Of a stretch of 64,000 bases of DNA, positions 60,873 to 64,000 are shown in pieces. Below the pieces are notes generated by a model that was not told the DNA's origin, searched no databases, and worked only from the letters and a program-made list of their open reading frames with translations. The translations under genes and the position numbers were made by a program. The first letter of the stretch is position 1, and every line of letters starts with the position of its first letter. The DNA comes from Zygnema cylindricum. Taxonomy: Eukaryota; Streptophyta; Zygnematophyceae; Zygnematales; Zygnemataceae. The DNA is taken from positions 473,148 to 537,147 of the forward strand of contig JBBHKE010001378.1 in assembly GCA_037447655.1 (NCBI GenBank), read 5' to 3'.

Positions 60873-62395
60873 TAAAGTGTAAGGATGTAAAGAAAATACC
60901 GTTTTAACACCAAACTGACGAGCTAAAATTCGAGCTTGAAAACTTGTCACCACAGCCAATACATCCTTCAACTGCATCAAACAATCATAAAAAAACGACA
61001 AATAATCAACAATCAGAAAAAGAAAGCGTGTTCGAAAAAAAAACTGTTTCAAAAAAGACGTTTGTTAAGCCCCCTCGAATAATTCCAACCAGCATACTGT
61101 CGAAGCTAATACCAGAACATAAAAATATTAATATTGCAATACACATTGTTATATTATAAATTACTATTACTATATATATCACGATCACACTAATTGTGTA
61201 ATAGTTAAAGGCCTAATCACCTTCGCTTTGAAAAGACCATTTCAGTCCCTTTCAGTTAAGTGGCTGTAGACTGTATACCTGTTGTTACAGCCCGTTAACT
61301 AAAGCCTGAACCCCAAATTTTATTAACCAAAAATATAATACCTTTCACATTTAAACTTATTTGTCAAACTTCATTGAACTACACGATTGAACTTTCTTTT
61401 TCAACGAGTTTAAAATCTATCCTGCCCGCGAAAAAGAGGCTGCCAGGTGGAAAAATAAAGCGAGCACAACACTTTTTGCGTGTCTTTAACTGTTTCGAGA
61501 ATGAATGAATGAATGAATGTGAGGTACTGTAAGGAATATAAGGTGCTTAGGAACAAAAAACTGTTTCCATTCATATCTGAACACATTTTCCAGACAAACA
61601 TAAATCATCCGTTGCTTAAAAAAAACCAAAAGTGCTTTTTCAAAAAAACAAAAAATTTAGCCTTGTTGAGACAACAATCTTAATTTGGTTTGCCACCAGA
61701 TTAAGTAAAGAAAATACAGATACATATAAAACATTAAAGTGAAATTTTCTTTATTGTAAAATACAAGTAAAATACATAAAAAAAATAATGAAATATTAAC
61801 TTAACCGTTTGAGGCAGCAAAAACATAGCTAAAACATGAAAAAGTAAACAATGAGACATTTTTTTTTTGTTTCAAGACAGTCAATCCTCTCACCTTGAGC
61901 TTCCCTAACTCCTCTATGGCCATACAAGCGGTACTTCCCGTGCCCAGCCCTACAATATTGCCCGGCTTAACCATGGCCACTGCCTTCTGAGCCACCGCCC
62001 TCTTCAGCGACTCTTGCACCTGAGGATCGATTCCTGCCCGCTCCCAAAAAAAAAAAAAACTAAACATTCAGCCTTTCATCAAAGAAAAATCAAAAAGAAA
62101 GAAAAAAGAAAGATGAAATGAGGAACGAAAGTGAAGCCTCTTATTTTAACAGAACTACGACATAATATAACGCGTAAGCAAAACGGTGACCAAATTTCTC
62201 ACCAGTCGGGACGGCATCTTGTGCTAAGCTCGCCACACAAGCCGGCCGCTTAGTCTTCCGTACAGATCTGACAGCCTTCAACGACAGCTTCTGCGGTCTG
62301 CCGCACGCCAGCTGGAGGGCCGGCCGGTCAGAGATCCGCCCGTACAGCTCGCTTCCGTACAGCGAAGGGGAGCACTGCTGCGCGAGAGCCGCCAT
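57728..62395 (-). CDS. Ribose-5-phosphate isomerase A, probably plastid-targeted
   Basis: Interconverts ribose 5-phosphate and ribulose 5-phosphate (Calvin cycle and pentose phosphate pathway). Exons: 62395-62203, 62033-61894, 60971-60900, 60489-60409, 59861-59832, 59633-59547, 59353-59293, 58786-58711, 58306-58233, 57837-57728; all phases fit and give 307 residues. Residues 1 to about 62 (MAALAQQCSPSLYG..., rich in Ser/Arg/Lys) look like a transit peptide. RpiA motifs follow: VGLGTGSTACMAI (phosphate binding), HIDIAIDGADEVD, LIKGGGAAHTLEK (catalytic Glu in the 30-base exon 5), IIIVDQTKVV, VALGG, VMTDLGNMIVDVR, NIPGVVENGLF. It resembles bacterial RpiA more than the usual plant type, which has KGRGGALLREK here. 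Intron 3 contains the edge of the tandem duplication. Confidence 0.92.
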
Positions 62396-63827
62396 GACGC
62401 AGAACACTCCAAAAGCAGAAGAAGACGCCGGTTTAGTGGTGATCCTGGAGATATTTGAAAGCTGTAGAGTAGAAGGTAGTCTGTTGCCTTCGGAGAGAGG
62501 CGGGGGGGGAGGAGGAGTGAAGCTTTACTCACTTCCAGAGTTTGTGGAGATCATCCTGACGGTCCGATTCTTTTTTTTTTGAAGCCGGTGTACATCCCGT
62601 ATTTTTAACCGACCGTGATCTTCCGCCGCAACAACATTTTGTCGTATGCGAGAGTTTAGCGGAAGCCAACATATCAGTCTGTGACATAGCCACATAGGGC
62701 AGACATGGGCCATCCAGTTTCAGTAGAAATCACAGAAGAGTGAGCGGCTGTTTCAATTCTCAGTAGAAAGAGCGAAAATGTCGTTAGCGGGTGTACGGCC
62801 TGTTTCGTCGGGTCATGCTATTTCGCGACTCCAAGAATTATCTTTGATCCTTGTCGACTCGTAGAGGCCCGCTGAGCGTCTGTAAAACCCATGAGGCGTA
62901 ACCATAGGAAGCCACGTGTACCTGCTGACTCGTATAATGTACTCTTGATGAACTCAAAAAAAAGTGTTAAATGCGGCGCATCGCCACGTAGGTACAATCT
63001 TGTCTTTTTGCGCTATTCACCAGAAAAACAGTACGTCAGCATCTTGCCTGCCCGTTCGCCAAGCTACAGTACTGTACTGTACCCTGAACAGTTTTACTTT
63101 GATCAATGTCACATGCAGGAAAAAATTACAAAACTGGATGCAGTTATTCGAAGATTTGCGAGCCAACTAAAAATAAACCTTACCTGTACTGTACTGTACT
63201 GTTTGTGACTGTCATCCTCACATTAAAGTACTAATGTCTGTCGTATTTCAGGAATTCCTATGTTTGGAATTGTCGTCGATGTAGCAGCTTCCACCTCGTT
63301 GGTTTAGTTGCCTCAGCGAACCAAAACAAGCAAGCAATAAAGCCACCTGGCTTTGGTTTTTCTGAAAGCTTCTAAAAGCATCCACGTGTAAATTCATTCA
63401 CACGCGCGACTTTTTGAGAGGTTCTTTCACAAACGTGGAGCTGTTCTACAGGCTCTATTCTAAACCTTGTAGGATTGCCTGTCCTTTTTCGCTTCAATTC
63501 TCCTTGTCCGTGTTGCCACGTACCATCTTTTATCTGCAGCTTTGACACGTGGCGAACCATGAAGCTTGATGCTCCCAGCTGGTGCTGCTTCTCTCCCTGC
63601 TGGAGACCTCAGCCGGTCTCTCGCCTGGGATTCCCTGACAAGAGTCGCTTAATGGATTCCTTTCCCGTTCACCAAATATTTTTTTGTCAAATCCGTCTCC
63701 TGTCGAGTAGACAAAAAGGTCTTATTCCATGGAGTTGTAACTCTGGCATGCCTTAAGCTGTACTACTTCCTCGCAGATAAACTCTTGCGCCTCAAATTTA
63801 CTGTAGCTGTGAGGATAATTTAATTTC
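62396..63827. other. Intergenic region between two divergent genes
   Basis: Contains the promoter of RPI (minus strand) and presumably that of the gene starting at 63828 (plus strand). Short TGTAC/TACTG microsatellites occur near 63065-63080 and 63185-63205. The open frame near 63475-63756 has no family resemblance and I do not call it. Confidence 0.5.
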
Positions 63828-64000
63828 ATGGCTTCGTGGATTTCTCGGAACAGGAAATCGAGCAAAGTGGAGCCTGTAGACAATGACAGTCCGCCTACAG
63901 AATACCGAAGCCTCAAAACATTGGAAGCTCAGGCAGTCATCAAAGGACAGCTGGAGGATCACAAGAGTCCAAGTCCAACAGAATCCGACAATGGCGGATC
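63828..64000 (+). CDS. First exon of an unrecognised gene, cut by the window edge
   Basis: An ATG at 63828 (TTTCATGGC) opens a frame of at least 57 codons without a stop to the end of the window. The protein starts MASWISRNRKSSKVEPVDND and continues with a charged Ser/Pro segment (KTLEAQAVIKGQLEDHKSPS). Codon use is even and the composition looks like a disordered N-terminus of a real protein. I do not recognise a family. It faces away from RPI. Confidence 0.5.
   Translation, partial: MASWISRNRKSSKVEPVDNDSPPTEYRSLKTLEAQAVIKGQLEDHKSPSPTESDNGG

Overview
The window is nuclear DNA from a plant (streptophyte). Three things show this: genes are split by many GT-AG introns, a plant-specific meiosis gene of the SWI1/DYAD/AMEIOTIC1 family and a plant DUF1218 membrane gene pair are present, and the Ty3/gypsy element has the usual plant primer-binding site complementary to initiator tRNA-Met. 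The proteins diverge enough from angiosperm relatives that a non-flowering lineage is possible, but I cannot name the species.

Layout. 1-2.68 kb: no gene, one near-perfect hairpin. 2.68-20.72 kb: an AT-rich tandem satellite with a 173-bp period (about 38 monomers in total), interrupted by two nested LTR retrotransposons. One is a gene-less long-LTR element (8573-12209, TSD ATACC). The other is a decayed Ty3/gypsy element (12471-20229). 21.8-22.35 kb: a MITE with 26-bp terminal inverted repeats and TA target duplication. 23.8-39.6 kb: a 22-exon plus-strand coding chain that I reconstructed from splice sites. Its first 10 exons encode a BAH domain and a WSD-like helical region. Its last 12 exons encode a SWI1/DYAD meiotic cohesion protein. 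The exons join in frame, so a BAH-DYAD fusion is predicted. 40.3-45.4 kb: transposon graveyard (a terminal-inverted-repeat element with an empty-site paralogue, a MITE cluster, a dead LINE-type reverse transcriptase element).

45.85-60.87 kb is a tandem duplication of about 6.9 kb. Each unit carries a complete four-exon DUF1218 (MWL1-like) gene on the plus strand and the last seven exons of a plastid ribose-5-phosphate isomerase gene on the minus strand. Only the right unit connects to RPI exons 1-3 (60.9-62.4 kb), giving a complete 307-residue enzyme. The left unit holds an orphan set of exons 4-10 that differs from the functional set only by synonymous changes. The left unit also carries an 830-bp hAT-like insertion (8-bp TSD GTGATTAG), absent from the right unit. 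At the right edge the first exon of another plus-strand gene runs off the window.

All exon structures are inferred by eye from reading-frame continuity, GT-AG sites and family resemblance. No alignment or transcript data were available.
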